From the NCBI GenBank assembly GCA_009602735.1, contig WELA01012575.1, positions 49,080-113,079 of the forward strand: DNA of 64,000 nucleotides, in the 5' to 3' direction. This DNA is from Mesotaenium endlicherianum (taxonomy: Eukaryota; Streptophyta; Zygnematophyceae; Zygnematales; Mesotaeniaceae). Below are positions 43,515 through 55,687 of the stretch, piece by piece. Every line of letters begins with the position of its first letter. The first letter of the stretch is position 1. A program made the translations under genes and the position numbers. The notes beneath the pieces are model-generated. The model saw only the letters and a list, made by a program, of their open reading frames with translations, was not told the origin of the DNA and ran no database searches.

Positions 43515-44568
43515 GCAAGGCAGAAGAAGCCAGGAGGACAATGGAGCAATACCAGAAGGAGCTGGCGGCGACGTCCCTCACCAGGAGAGAACAAGAAAGG
43601 GGCCGCAAACAACAAGAGGCGGCAGAAGAAGCACAGAGGAAGAAGGATCAGGAAGCGGAAAACCTCAGGAAAGCTAAGGAGGAGAGACAGAAGAAACAAC
43701 AAGAAGAAGCGGCAGTGGCAGAGGAGGAGAGAAGGAAAAAGGCTGAAGCGGACAGGCAGAAGAGCTTGGCCACTTACAGGTATACTGTGGTGGGTGGCCA
43801 AAACTTTGATAACCTGAAGGAAGCATTGCTGGCAGCCCAGGAGATCAACAAGCTGGAACAGACAACACTGCTACAGAGGGAAGGGACTGCAGCACTGGAT
43901 AGGTACATTGAGGCACACACTGGTGTGGTCCTCTACGAGGATTATGCCAAGATGGTGGGCTATACAGCAGAGCAGGCCCGGTACTTTGCCGATGATTCAG
44001 AGAATAAGCCAGTCTTAATACCGGGAATGGTGGGAGATCAGAGACTCATCAGGATGGTGAGCATGCGGCCCGACAGCTTTAAGGATACAGTATTCTACCT
44101 CACACTATTGCCAGCTTACAATGAAGTTGAGAGAAGGAGCTGGGAGTACTTGGCCAGGAAAGCAGGACAACAGATGTTCTCTCCCCACCGGTTCCCATGC
44201 AAATTGAGAAAAGCTGAGCATGGACCCTAGTACTACCAGCAACCAATAGACTGGAGGCGGATGACGGTCACAAACAAAAAGCAGGAGTGTGACCGAGCCC
44301 AACCCAACAATTTCCACTATGGCCTAGACGGCTACCTCATCCTACCACCTCACATTGCCCCTTGGGATCCCAGGCTAAATGGCTGCCTGAGCAATATGAA
44401 TGCAGAGACCAAAGAGCACAAGAGGAGGGGGAGAGACTACTTCTCTAAGGGAAAGCATGCTTTCGTCAAATGGGCGAAGAATGCAGGCCGGATAGATATG
44501 AGCAGGCTGAAGGCCAAGCAACCTCCAGCGCGCCCTAAGAAAGGGAGATCAGTAGACTACTCCATGTC
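43457..44568 (+). pseudogene. A4 ORF3, coiled-coil protein of unknown function
   Basis: 257-residue frame from 43457. Basic N-terminus (QKEDRKRKAEEAR), long K/E/Q/R coiled coil, then the conserved domain: YRYTVVGGQNFDNLKEA, LYEDYAKMVGYT, GDQRLIRMVSM, YNEVERRSWEYLAR. The second conserved block (LILPPHIAPWDPRL, FSKGKHAFVKWA, PKKGRSVDYSMS) follows in another frame. It is a subfamily distinct from that of A1/A3 but with the same motif order. No signal peptide or membrane segment. The right end is the B LTR at 44569. Broken, about one break. Confidence 0.8.
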
Positions 44569-45066
44569 TGTAGTGAAACAGATAGATAAAGTACTTAGTA
44601 AAATAGAATACTTTATCTATTCAAGGATCTTTGAACACAAGTGGTAGCTTCTTGAAAGAAAGATGGCTTCTTGAAAGTTAATATATTTCTGGATTTTGGC
44701 AAGTACAAGAGTGATTCTCCCATGTCTTTCTATGTTCTAGCTCTTGTTTATATACTTGCTACATAAGTAATTTCTAGGAAAGTGTATGTTGATGTGTTGG
44801 CACCCAACACATCCCAAAACTTGCCACCTCTTTCTAGAATAATGTACACATGTCCTTTTGACCTAAAAATGGCACATTTGACTTTTGCCACATGGAGTTC
44901 TTCTAGGTCTTTCCTCTAACTTCGAAAATGCCTTGGAAGGTTCAAAGGACATGAACCAAGTTACTAGAGTACCTATTCACACTTGACTCCACACAATACT
45001 ACTCCAAATATATTTGAAAACATTAAAATATATGCAAACTAATATATAATAACTCAAATCACTACA
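44569..45066 (-). repeat. Family B LTR, 3' LTR of B1
   Basis: 498 bp with the usual ends. It lies directly after the ORF3 region of A4. The purine tract (on the minus strand ATCGGGGGGGTGA) is at 45067-45079. Confidence 0.95.
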
Positions 45067-45835
45067 TCACCCCCCCGATAGAAAAAGCGACGTCTCGGCG
45101 CGTCAAGTCAGGTCTTACACATGTGGAGCAAACTAGTCAACAGTTTCAAGTCAGATGCCACACATGTGAAGAGGACTAGTCAAAGGCGCCAAGTCAGGTG
45201 CTACACATGTAAGGTAGACTAGGCAAGGTCGTAGGTGGTGTGACCTTATTGGCTAGCCTACTCCTTAATGATAAAGAAAATTGTACAAGTTGGCCTAGAA
45301 TCTGCCACGAATTCAAAAATTCATAGCGGCCACAGAACTGCTCCAAATCTGAAAATTTGAGTGCCAGACCGACCGCGTCAGAGAACTCTACCAGGTCACC
45401 AAATTTGAGAGCATTCTAATTTCTGGAGTGTCGTTGAGAGCTGAGAGAGTAGGCACTCCTCCAAATCTGTGCAGAAACTTCTGAAAATCATAAGTCCTTC
45501 TATGCTTCTCCAAATTCTGCAAACTAAGTCTCAAACTGGGCGCTAAAAGATGTTCTACCCGAGTCTTGAGTTTCAGAGCATTCCAAATTCAGGGGAGGGC
45601 ACAATGTCAGAGGGCATATTCTGCCCTAACAATGCCAGCAGCCTGACCCCTTTCTACTTAGAGCATCATATCTCTCTCACCAATGCTCTGAATTGAGCAA
45701 AATTGGACTCTAAATGACCGGCTACTTATGGACTACAGCCAGGTAAATTTTCAGAATTTATTATAAAGAGACCTATCGCCAGTAGCAGTTTTAGTTTTTT
45801 GTCCAGAAACTGCAAGAAGAGAAAAGTGTCTAATG
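45067..45835 (-). other. 3' noncoding region of B1
   Basis: About 770 bp between the pol stop and the LTR, with no ORF. Contains the triple 43-bp repeat at 45104-45232 next to the purine tract. The equivalent regions are 24056-24905 in B3 and 51244-52012 in B2. Confidence 0.8.
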
Positions 45836-48800
45836 TCATTTTTTCCTCTTTGTGGTTCTTGCAGGCTGCCTCCAAGGGGTCTTCTGCTGCTTCTTGATGG
45901 TGGCAGGCTGCCTCCCTGAAGTCTCCGGGCTTCTAGTAGAGAGACTTGGGGCTGGTCCAAGATGGGGGTTGGCGGCATGGAAGCGCTTCAACTTTCTCTG
46001 AACTTTGTCAAGGTAGTGCGCCGCCACCCAACTATTCTCCGAATCTGGATATCCTTTCCACTTGATCAAGTATTGCTGCTGTCTCCTGAAATTTCTCATA
46101 GCCACTATGTCTTCCACTTCGTACTCCAAATGATCATCCACTATTGTTGGGGCTGGTGGGGTTGTCACACGTCCTGGGAACTTGTTGTCGGGTTGCACAT
46201 ATGGCTTGAAGAGGGAAGCGTGGAATACGGGGTCGATGTGCATAGTCTGGGGAAGTTCTAGCTTGAAAGCAACTGGGTTGACTTGCTGGATAATCTTGAA
46301 GGGTCCCAAATACTTGGGAGAGAACTTGCTGCCGGCAGGCCTGTTGTTCAGGGAAATGTTCTTGGATGATAGTAACACGTTGTCACCCACTCTGTACGTA
46401 ATTTCTCTTCTGGAGCTGTTCGCCACTATTGCTTGAGCATCTTGCGCGTGTTGTAGAGCTTTCTTCGCTGTTGTAAGGGCTGCTTCTAATGTCTCCATAA
46501 AATCTGTGGCTGCAGGTACTTCATCAAGGCCAGCCGTGAAGCTCAGTGGCGTGGTCGGATGGAAGCCATAGTTGAGGAAGAATGGGGACTCTTGGGTAGA
46601 GGCCTGCGTAGTGTTGTTGTAGGCAAACTCGAGGGGGGTCAAGTACATGTCCCAGTCTTGCTCGAGGGTAGACACGTAGGCCTTTAGAGAGGTCTTTAGG
46701 GTACGATTCATACGCTCGGTTTGCCCATCTGATTGTGGGTGGTAGGCAGTAGACATATCCAGCGATGTACCCAAGTTCTTGAAGAGATTTTTCCAGAAAT
46801 GGCTTGTGAATCTTGGATCTCTATCTGACACAATTCTTGATGGTAGTCCATGGAGTCGGAAGATGTTGTCAAAGATGAGTCTTGCAAGTTGTGGTGCTGT
46901 AGCCTTAGTCGTCGTGGGAATAAAATGAGCCATCTTGGTAAGTCTGTCCACCACCGTGAGTATTGCATTATGGCCTCGAGGTGTCACGGGCAAGTCCACG
47001 ATAAGGTCCATTGAGATGTCCGTCCATTGTCTTTCGGGGATTGGTAGTGGTTGGAGGAGTCCTCCCGCCTTTTGCGATGATGGCTTGATTCTTTGGCATG
47101 TGTCACAGCTCCTGCAGTACTCCTTGACTTGCTTAGACATGCCTGGCCAACAATAAGTCCTAGCTAGAACGCCCGTGGTCCTTAGGATTCCAAAGTGTCC
47201 TCCAAGAGGGTTGTCGTGTGCTTCTCGTAGAAGCAAGAGCCGGAGGTCTAAGTCATTAGGAACACATCTCTGGCCCGTATCTTGCCTCACCCAATAATTG
47301 CCTTCTTGCTTCTTGCATGGGTCCAAGGCTGCTTCTCCGTTCTTGTAGTAAGGGTCTCTTTCATAGGCGGCTGAAAATCGAGCTTCCAGATCTGTCTTCA
47401 GGGATACCATCACTGCATTTAATTGCAGTCTTGAGAGGGGGTCAGCCGGGTTTGTCTTGCCGGGCTGGTACTGAATCGTGATGTTGTATTGTTGCAAGTA
47501 TCCGCTCCATCTTGCTTGTCTCCTTGAGAGATACGGCTGCGTCTGGAGGTGCTTTAACGCCTCGTGGTCCGTGGTGACCAGTACTTTGCGTCCTTCAACG
47601 TAGCAGCGCCAAACCTTCAAGGCATGTACAATCGCCAATGCCTCTCGCTCCGTGGTTGTATAATTTTGCTCGGCTGGATTTAGCTTCCTTGACTCGTAGG
47701 CGATGGGCTGCAGTCCCTTGCCTTGGTCTTGAAGCAGGATTGCTCCTATTGCATAGGAAGATGCATCGGTGATGACGTGGAAGGGCCAATCTGGGTTTGG
47801 ACTTGGGAGTGTGAGCACCGGGGATGTGGTCAATCTTCGCTTTAACTCTTGAAATGCCTCTTCCTCTTTCTCGGTCCATGTATATAGCCTGTCCTTCTTG
47901 AGTAGATCTGTCAGGGGGGCTGCTATGTGCGAGAAGCCTTGGATGAATTTTCTGTACCAATTGGCAAATCCCAAGAATGACTGGAGTTCTTTCTTGGTCG
48001 TGGGGGTTGGCCATTCCTCCACCACCGTGGTCTTCTTGGGGTCTATCTTGATGCCATCAGCAGTCACGTGGAGACCTAGGAACTCCACTTCTTGTTTGGC
48101 AAACTCGCATTTTGACTCCTTCGCAAACAGCTTGTTTTGCTTCAATACTTCAAGGACTTCTTTCAAGTGTCTCGCATGCTCTTCAAGGGTCTTGCTGTAG
48201 ATAAGGATGTCATCGATGAATACCACCACAAATCTGTCCAACATGGGCTGAAATATGGTGTTCATCATAGTCATGAAAGTTGCTGGCGCGTTGGTGAGTC
48301 CAAATGGCAGGACCATGAACTCAAAATGTCCATATCTTGTCCTGAATGCCGTCTTCTCTATGTCCGGTTCTGCGATGCGAATCTGGTGGTAGCCGCTCCG
48401 TAAGTCAATCTTCGTGAAGTACTTGGCTCCAACCAGCCGGTCCATGAGCTCATCCATGCGCGGCAGCGGGTATCGATTCTTGATGGTGATCTTGTTGAGG
48501 GCGCGATAGTCCACACACATCCTCAAGGTACCATCTTTCTTCTTGACAAATAGCACCGGGGCTCCAAATGGCGACTTGCTAGGTCGAATGAAGCCATGCT
48601 CCAGTAGCTCCTTGATTTGCTTCTTGACTTCGTCTAGCTCCGTGTATGACATTTTGAACGTAGGCCGAGAGATGGGCTTGCTTCCGGGCTCCAACTCTAT
48701 CTTGTGGTCTACGAATCTTTTGGGGGGTAGGCCCTTGGGCAATTCCGGGGAGAACACTTCTTTGTAGTCCTCAAAGACTTCTTGTATCTCCTTGGGAACG

Positions 48801-49501
48801 GGGCTGCCTTCTTGACTCTCGATGTCTTTCTTGATGTCTTTTGGCGTGATCAAGGCCAAAAGAAGCTCGTGTCCCTTCCTCACAAGTCTCTTGAGTTGGA
48901 GGGCGGACAATAGTATCTCGTGTGCCGGCTTCTGGATGTCTTGGGTCTGGATATTCTGGATTGCGCGCAAAATACAGATTCTTGAAGTGATGTCATTCTT
49001 GATCTTGATAGTACCGGTCCTCCAATCAACTTGGGGGTTGTGCTTGGTCAACCAAGGCGTCCCTAGGATGACGTCGTACTTGCCCAATTGCATGGGGGAG
49101 AACACTACTCTATCCTTGAAGGACTTGATAGAGAGTGCCAAGGGGTACGTCTTCTTGGAAGGGGTAGTATAGGAGAATCCATCGGGCATCATAATCTCCT
49201 CGTCGTGGTCAAGAGTTCGCATAGTAATACCGTGCTTGGTGGCAAAATCTGCAGCAATGAAGTTGCCTTGAGCTCCGCTATCCACCAAGATGTGGACCTT
49301 CTCTCCTCCAAGGTAACCTCTCAAACTCATTGGGGCTGGAACGTCGTCTTCAACGGGGGTCTCCACCTCACTTGGCGTGTTGCCTTCTCGTGAAGTGGGT
49401 CTTGGGGTGGTAGGCTCCTGGCCTACCGGCGCTGTCCGTTTTTTGACAACTTTTTGGGGCATGAAAGTGCACGATGGCCCTTTTCCTTGCAATAGAAGCA
49501 T
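45836..49501 (-). CDS. B1 pol: protease, RT, RNase H, integrase, chromodomain
   Basis: 1221 residues in one frame. Protease around residue 73 (VDSGA); RT about 265-445 ([31 protein letters not shown]); RNase H about 570-690 ([16 protein letters not shown]). Integrase zinc part is about 760-805 and core about 828-935 ([24 protein letters not shown]); GPF block about 1065; chromodomain about 1125-1178 ([29 protein letters not shown]). The order and length are those of a complete plant chromovirus pol. It overlaps gag in the -1 frame and is probably made by frameshift as Gag-Pol. It appears whole. Confidence 0.93.
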   Translation of the reverse strand: MLLLQGKGPSCTFMPQKVVKKRTAPVGQEPTTPRPTSREGNTPSEVETPVEDDVPAPMSLRGYLGGEKVHILVDSGAQGNFIAADFATKHGITMRTLDHDEEIMMPDGFSYTTPSKKTYPLALSIKSFKDRVVFSPMQLGKYDVILGTPWLTKHNPQVDWRTGTIKIKNDITSRICILRAIQNIQTQDIQKPAHEILLSALQLKRLVRKGHELLLALITPKDIKKDIESQEGSPVPKEIQEVFEDYKEVFSPELPKGLPPKRFVDHKIELEPGSKPISRPTFKMSYTELDEVKKQIKELLEHGFIRPSKSPFGAPVLFVKKKDGTLRMCVDYRALNKITIKNRYPLPRMDELMDRLVGAKYFTKIDLRSGYHQIRIAEPDIEKTAFRTRYGHFEFMVLPFGLTNAPATFMTMMNTIFQPMLDRFVVVFIDDILIYSKTLEEHARHLKEVLEVLKQNKLFAKESKCEFAKQEVEFLGLHVTADGIKIDPKKTTVVEEWPTPTTKKELQSFLGFANWYRKFIQGFSHIAAPLTDLLKKDRLYTWTEKEEEAFQELKRRLTTSPVLTLPSPNPDWPFHVITDASSYAIGAILLQDQGKGLQPIAYESRKLNPAEQNYTTTEREALAIVHALKVWRCYVEGRKVLVTTDHEALKHLQTQPYLSRRQARWSGYLQQYNITIQYQPGKTNPADPLSRLQLNAVMVSLKTDLEARFSAAYERDPYYKNGEAALDPCKKQEGNYWVRQDTGQRCVPNDLDLRLLLLREAHDNPLGGHFGILRTTGVLARTYCWPGMSKQVKEYCRSCDTCQRIKPSSQKAGGLLQPLPIPERQWTDISMDLIVDLPVTPRGHNAILTVVDRLTKMAHFIPTTTKATAPQLARLIFDNIFRLHGLPSRIVSDRDPRFTSHFWKNLFKNLGTSLDMSTAYHPQSDGQTERMNRTLKTSLKAYVSTLEQDWDMYLTPLEFAYNNTTQASTQESPFFLNYGFHPTTPLSFTAGLDEVPAATDFMETLEAALTTAKKALQHAQDAQAIVANSSRREITYRVGDNVLLSSKNISLNNRPAGSKFSPKYLGPFKIIQQVNPVAFKLELPQTMHIDPVFHASLFKPYVQPDNKFPGRVTTPPAPTIVDDHLEYEVEDIVAMRNFRRQQQYLIKWKGYPDSENSWVAAHYLDKVQRKLKRFHAANPHLGPAPSLSTRSPETSGRQPATIKKQQKTPWRQPARTTKRKK

Positions 49502-50703
49502 AGTCCAGCCGTCATGAGAGCTTCTTTTTCAGCCGGGGAGAGTCTTGCTTTCACTCCTTGCTGGTTTCTTGCATCATAAGTGTCATTGGAGGGTCTTCCA
49601 CTCTTCCGGGCAGCCGCGGGGTCCCTTTTAATAACTCCGATTTCCATGGGTGTGGGTCCAGATTCGGATGTGGAAGGGGCTGCGTACACCCGCGTCGTCG
49701 GTACCCGTGAAGATGAAGGCACGGAGTGCTTGAAATCCAAGGTATCCACCTTTTGGGCCACTTCAATGATCTTTGAGAAGTCCGTCAAGTCGCGTAACTC
49801 CACTTCCTTTGCCACCTTGGGTTTGAGGCCAAAGATGTAACGGTCAATCTTCTCCTCGAGAGACATGTTGGGGATCTCAAGAGTGAGGGCGTGAAATCTG
49901 GATGTATACTCTTGAACGGACGTCGTTTGCTTGAGATGGTGGAGCTTTCCTCGGGCAATCTTCTCCGCATTGATGGGCATGAATTGCTTCTTGAGGGCCT
50001 CACGAAAATCTGCCCATCTTGCATATGATGGTGGGGGCTCTTGGCCGAGCATGGGGTGCGCCATAGCTTGATATATAGCCGCTTGATAGTTACGCCACCA
50101 TGATGTTGCTGCTCCTCTAAGTAAGGTAACGGCAAAGGGAACGTAGTCCTCCTCGGGTACTTCAAGGAACGCGAGGTACGTCTCCACTTGGTAGAGCCAT
50201 AAATTCAGGTTGGCACCTTTCCCGGGGTTGAAAGTGTCGGGTTTGCCGGGCTTGATGAGTTTCCTTGCTCTCGTTGGCTCTTGTGGAGGCGCTTGAGCCG
50301 GGGCTGGATTTTGAGCATTGCTCGCAATAGGGGCAACCATGGCAGCCATAGCTTCTCTTGACGCTTGCACGGTTGCTTCATAGGTGGCCAAGCCCACTTG
50401 GTTGTGGACGGTCATTAGGAAGGCTGCCCACTCATTTGCGGGAACTCCTTGTGGTGGGGTCAACTTTGCTATAGCGGCTGCCACGGGATTTGACGGTGCT
50501 CCTCCTTGTGGTGCTTCTTGTTGTTGCAGATTTCCTTGAGTAGGCTCTCCCATCGACGCTGGAGGAGGGTGTGCTCCTCCTTGTGGTGCTTCTTGTTGTT
50601 GCAGATTTTCTTGAGTGGGCTCTCCCATCGGCGCTGGAGGAGGGTGTCTTGGAGAGGAAGGGCTTCCTTCGAAAGCTTGCTGTTGGTCTTGAGGATCGGC
50701 CAT
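49423..50703 (-). CDS. B1 gag
   Basis: 426 residues from [13 protein letters not shown] at 50703. The Pro/Gln-rich N-terminus has a 25-residue unit repeated twice ([14 protein letters not shown]). The capsid-like region holds [18 protein letters not shown] and [12 protein letters not shown]. One CCHC zinc knuckle ([14 protein letters not shown]) lies near residue 405. Starts 38 nt inside the LTR-primer site junction. Appears whole and is almost identical to the B2 gag. Confidence 0.93.
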   Translation of the reverse strand: MADPQDQQQAFEGSPSSPRHPPPAPMGEPTQENLQQQEAPQGGAHPPPASMGEPTQGNLQQQEAPQGGAPSNPVAAAIAKLTPPQGVPANEWAAFLMTVHNQVGLATYEATVQASREAMAAMVAPIASNAQNPAPAQAPPQEPTRARKLIKPGKPDTFNPGKGANLNLWLYQVETYLAFLEVPEEDYVPFAVTLLRGAATSWWRNYQAAIYQAMAHPMLGQEPPPSYARWADFREALKKQFMPINAEKIARGKLHHLKQTTSVQEYTSRFHALTLEIPNMSLEEKIDRYIFGLKPKVAKEVELRDLTDFSKIIEVAQKVDTLDFKHSVPSSSRVPTTRVYAAPSTSESGPTPMEIGVIKRDPAAARKSGRPSNDTYDARNQQGVKARLSPAEKEALMTAGLCFYCKEKGHRALSCPKKLSKNGQRR

Positions 50704-50727
50704 CTTCTTGTGCTACCAAAGTGCCTA

Positions 50728-50739
50728 GCTCCGATACCA
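50728..50739 (-). other. Primer binding site of B1
   Basis: TGGTATCGGAGC on the minus strand, one base from the LTR at 50741. Confidence 0.85.
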
Positions 50740-50740
50740 C

Positions 50741-51243
50741 TGTAGTGAAACAGATAGATAAAGTACTTAGTAAAACAGAATACTTTATCTATTCAAGACA
50801 AGGATCTTTGAACACAAGTGGTAGCTTCTTGAAAGAGAGATGGCTTCTTGAAAGTTAATATATTTCTGGATTTTGGCAAGTACAAGAGTGATTCTGGAAT
50901 GTCTTTCTATGTTCTAGCTCTTGTTTATATACTTGCTACATAAGTAATTTCTAGGAAGGTGTATGTTGATGTGTTGGCACCCAACACATCCCAAAACTTG
51001 CCACCTCTTTCTAGAATAATGTACACATGTCCTTTTGACCTAAAAATGGCACATCTGACTTTTGCCACATGGAGTTCTTCTAGGTCTTTCCTCTAACTTC
51101 GAAAATGCCTTGGAAGGTTCAAAGGACATGAACCAAGTTACTAGAGTACCTATTCACACTTGACTCCACACAATACTACTCCAAATATATTTGAAAACAT
51201 TAAAATATATGCAAACTAATATATAATAACTCAAATCACTACA
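50741..51243 (-). repeat. Family B LTR shared by B1 and B2
   Basis: 503 bp. It is the 5' LTR of B1 and the 3' LTR of B2 at once. It differs from the LTR at 56927 at about three positions by eye. Confidence 0.95.
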
Positions 51244-52012
51244 TCACCTCCCCGATAGAAAAAGCGACGTCTCGGCGCGTCAAGTCAGGTCTTACACATG
51301 TGGAGCAAACTAGTCAACAGTTTCAAGTCAGATGCCACACATGTGAAGAGGACTAGTCAAAGGCGCCAAGTCAGGTGCTACACATGTAAGGTACACTAGG
51401 CAAGGTCGTAGGTGGTGTGACCTTATTGGCTAGCCTACTCCTTGATGATAAAGAAAATTGTACAAGTTGGCCCAGAATCTGCCACAAATTCAAAAATTCA
51501 TAGCGTCCACAGAACTGCTCTAAATCTTAAAATTTTAATGCCAGACGGACGGCGTCGGAGAACTCTACCGGGTCACCAAAGTTGAGAGCATTCTAAATTC
51601 TGGAGTGTCCTTGAGAGCTGAGAGAGTAGGCACTTCTCCAAATCTGTGCAGAAACTTCTGAAAATCATAAGTCCTTCTATGCTTCTCCAAATTCTGCGAA
51701 CTAAGTCTCAACCTGGGCGCTAAAAGATGTTCTACCAGAGTCTTGAGTTTCAGAGCATTTCAAGTTTAGGGGAGGGCACAATGTCAGAAGGCATATTCTG
51801 CCCTAACAATGCCAACAGCCTGACCCCCTTCTACTTAGAGCATCATATCTGTCTCACCAATGCTTTAAATTAAACAAGCTTGGACTCTAAATGACCGGCT
51901 ACTCATGGAATACAGCCAGGTAAATTTTCAGAATTTATTATGCAGAGACCTATCACCAGTAGCAGTTTTAGTTTTCTGTTCAGAAATTGCGAGAAGAGAA
52001 GAGTGTCCATTG

Positions 52013-55000
52013 TCAATTTTTCCTCTTTCTTGTTCTTGCGCGCTGCCTCCAAGGGGTCTTCTGCTGCTTCTTGATGGTGGCAGGCTGCCTCCCTGAAGTC
52101 TTTGGGCTTTTAGTAGAGAGACTTGGTGCTGGTCCAAGATGGGGGTTGGCGGCATGGAAGCGCTTCAACTTTCTCTGAACTTTGTCAAGGTAGTGTGCCG
52201 CCACCCAACTNCCCAACCATTCTCCAAATCTGGATATCCTTTCCACTTGATCAAGTATTGGTGCTGTCTTCTGAAATTTCTCATAGCCACTATGTCTTCC
52301 ACTTCGTACTCTAAATGATTATCCACTATTGTTGGGGCTCGTGGGGTTGTCACACGTCCTGGGAACTTGTTGTCGGGTTGCACATACGGCTTGAAGAGGG
52401 AAGCGTGGAATACGGGGTCGATGTGCATAGTCTGGGGAAGTTCTAGCTTGAAAGCAACGGGGTTGACTTGCTGGATAATCTTGAAGGGTCCCAAATACTT
52501 GGGAGAGAACTTGCTGCCGGCAGGCCTGTTGTTCAGGGAAATGTTCTTGGATGATAGTAACACGTTGTCACCCACTCTGTACGTAATTTCTCTTCTGGAT
52601 CTGTTCGCCACTCTTGCTTGAGCATCTTGCGCGTGTTGTAGAGCTTTCTTCGCTGCTGTAAGGGCTGCTTCTAATGTCTCCATAAAATCTGTGGCTGCAG
52701 GTACTTCATCATGGCCAGCCGTGAAGCTCAGTGGCGTGGTCGGATGGAAGCCATAGTTGAGGAAGAATGGGGACTCTTGGGTAGAGGCCTGCGTAGTGTT
52801 GTTGTAGGCAAACTCGAGGGGGGTCAAGTACATGTCCCAGTCTTGCTCGAGGGTAGACACGTAGGCCTTTAGAGAGGTCTTTAGGGTACGATTCATACGC
52901 TCGGTTTGCCCATCTGATTGTGGGTGGTAGGCAGTAGACATATCCAGCGATGTACCCAAGTTCTTGAAGAGATTTTTCCAGAAATGGCTTGTGAATCTTG
53001 GATCTCTATCTGACACAATTCTTGATGGTAGTCCATGGAGTCGGAAGATGTTGTCAAAGATGAGTCTTGCAAGTTGTGGTGCTGTAGCCTTAGTCGTCGT
53101 GGGAATAAAATGAGCCATCTTGGTAAGTCTGTCCACCACCGTGAGTATTGCATTATGGCCTCGAGGTGTCACGGGCAAGTCCACGATAAGGTCCATTGAG
53201 ATGTCCGTCCATTGTCTTTCGGGGATTGGTAGTGGTTGGAGGAGTCCTCCCGCCTTTTGCGATGATGGCTTGATTCTTTGGCATGTGTCACAGCTCCTGC
53301 AGTACTCCTTGACTTGCTTAGACATGCCTGGCCAACAATAAGTCCTAGCTAGAACGCCCGTGGTCCTTAGGATTCCAAAGTGTCCTCCAAGAGGGTTGTC
53401 GTGTGCTTCTCGTAGAAGCAAGAGCCGGAGGTCTAAGTTATTAGGAACACATCTCTAGCCCGTGTCTTGCCTCACCCAATAATTGCCTTCTTGCTTCTTG
53501 TATGGGTCCAAGGCTGCTTCTCCGTTCTTGTAGTAAGGGTCTCTTTCATAGGCGGCTGAAAATCGAGCTTCCAGATCTGTCTTCAGGGATACCATCACTG
53601 CATTTAATTGCAGTCTTGAGAGGGGGTCAGCCGGGTTTGTCTTGCCGGGCTGGTACTGAATCGTGATGTTGTATTGTTGCAAGTATCCGCTCCATCTTGC
53701 TTGTCTCCTTGAGAGATACGGCTGCGTCTGGAGGTGCTTTAACGCCTCGTGGTCCGTGGTGACCAGTACTTTGCGTCCTTCAACGTAGCAGCGCCAAACC
53801 TTTAAGGCATGTACAATTGCCAATGCCTCTCGCTCCGTGGTTGTATAATTTTGCTCGGCTGGATTTAGCTTCCTTGACTCGTAGGCGATGGGCTGCAGTC
53901 CCTTGTCTTGCTCTTGGAGTAGGAGTGCTCCTATTGCATAGGAAGATGCATCGGTGATGACGTGGAAGGGCCAATCTGGGTTTGGACTTGGGAGTGTGAG
54001 CACCGGGGATGTGGTCAATCTTCGCTTTAACTCTTGAAATGCCTCTTCCTCTTTCTCGGTCCATGTATATAGCCTGTCCTTCTTGAGTAGATCTGTCAGG
54101 GGGGCTGCTATGTGCGAGAAGCTTTGGATGAATCTCCTGTACCAATTGGCAAATCCCAAGAATGACTGGAGTTCTTTCTTGGTCGTGGGGGTTGGCCATT
54201 CCTCCACCACCGTGGTCTTCTTGGGGTCTATCTTGATGCCATCAGCAGTCACGTGGAGACCTAGGAACTCCACTTCTTGTTTGGCAAACTCGCATTTTGA
54301 CTCCTTCGCAAACAGCTTGTTTTGCTTCAATACTTCAAGGACTTCTTTCAAGTGTCTCGCATGCTCTTCAAGGGTCTTGCTGGAGATAAGGATGTCATCG
54401 ATGAATACCACCACAAATCTGTCCAACATGGGCTGAAATATGGTGTTCATCATAGTCATGAAAGTTGCTGGCGCGTTGGTGAGTCCAAATGGCAGGACCA
54501 TGAACTCAAAATGTCCATAGCTTGTCCTGAATGCCGTCTTCTCTCTGTCTCGTTCCGACGATGCGAATCTGGTGGTAGCCGCTCCGTAAGTCAATCTTCG
54601 TGAAGTACTTGGCTCCAACCAGCCGGTCCATGAGCTCATCCATGCGCGGCAGCGGGTATCGATTCTTGATGGTGATCTTGTTGAGGGCGCGATAGTCCAC
54701 ACACATCCTCAAGGTACCATCTTTCTTCTTGACAAATAGCACCGGGGCTCCAAATGGCGACTTGCTAGGTCGAATGAAGCCATGCTCCAGTAGCTCCTTG
54801 ATTTGCTTCTTGACTTCGTCTAGCTCCGTGTATGACATTTTGAACGTAGGCCGAGAGATGGGCTTGCTTCCGGGCTCCAACTCTATCTTATGGTCTACGA
54901 ATCTCTTGGGGGGTAAGCCCTTGGGCAATTCCGGGGAGAGGACTTTTTTGTAGTCCTCTAAGACTTCTTGTATCTCCTTGGGAACGGGGCTGCCTTCTTG

Positions 55001-55687
55001 ACTCTCGATGTCTTTCTTGATGTCTTTTGGCGTGATCAAGGCCAAAAGAAGCTCGTGTCCCTTCCTCACAAGTCTCTTGAGTTGGAGGGCGGACAATAGT
55101 ATCTCGTGTGCCGGCTTCTCGATGTCTTGGGTCTGGATATTCTGGATTGCGCGCAAAATACAGATTCTTGAAGTGATGTCATTCTTGATCTTGATAGTAC
55201 CGGTCCTCCAATCAACTTGGGGGTTGTGCTTGGTCAACCAAGGCGTCCCTAGGATGACGTCGTACTTGCCCAATTGCATGGGGGAGAACACTACTCTATC
55301 CTTGAAGGACTTGATAGAGAGTGCCAAGGGGTACGTCTTCTTGGAAGGGGTAGTATAGGAGAATCCATCGGGCATCATAATCTCCTCGTCGTGGTCAAGA
55401 GTTCGCATAGTAATACCGTGCTTGGTGGCAAAATCTGCAGCAATGAAGTTGCCTTGAGCTCCGCTATCCACCAAGATGTGGACCTTCTCTCCTCCAAGGT
55501 AACCTCTCAAACTCATTGGGGCTGGAACGTCGTCTTCAATGGGGGTCTCCACCTCACTTGTCTTATTGCCTTCTCGTGAAGTGGGTCTTGGGGTGGTAGG
55601 CTCCTGGCCTACCGGCGCTGTCCATTTTTTGACAACTTTTTGGGGCATGACAGTGCACGATGGCCCTTTTCCTTGCAATAGAAGCAT
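52013..55687 (-). pseudogene. B2 pol region
   Basis: Same domain order as B1 pol: protease near 55470 ([10 protein letters not shown]), RT about 54350-54900 ([21 protein letters not shown]), RNase H near 53960 ([13 protein letters not shown]), integrase about 52600-53430, chromodomain near 52200-52330. Near-identical to B1 over its length but spread over several frames. Fossil. Confidence 0.9.

Larger units (their letters stand above)
36479..44568 (+). mobile_element. Ty3/gypsy chromovirus, family A, copy A4 (broken)
   Basis: Order: three stacked family A LTR units (36479-37977), primer site 37979-37990, gag, protease, RT-RNase H, integrase, chromodomain, purine tract 43052-43063, ORF3. The right side ends at the family B tandem (44569). 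The copy has many breaks, perhaps eight or more, and two ambiguous bases (39110, 41611) that look like assembly joins. It preserves the empty site for the solo B LTR of A1. Confidence 0.9.
44569..51243 (-). mobile_element. Family B Ty3/gypsy chromovirus B1; looks whole at the coding level
   Basis: LTR (50741-51243), primer site, gag, pol, 3' noncoding region with the 43-bp triplet, purine tract and LTR (44569-45066), all on the minus strand. Gag and pol are each open from end to end; pol lies in the -1 frame relative to gag with a 79-nt overlap, as in gypsy elements that use frameshifting. Its two LTRs differ at about seven bases and one small gap by eye. It shares the 50741-51243 LTR with B2. 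Confidence 0.92.

Noticed and set aside
44564-44568. ATGTC at the left of the B tandem, the same five bases as the solo LTR duplication
   Set aside because: The right flank of the tandem (TATGC) does not match, so it is not a target duplication here. The same pentamer twice is probably chance, or at most a weak target preference.
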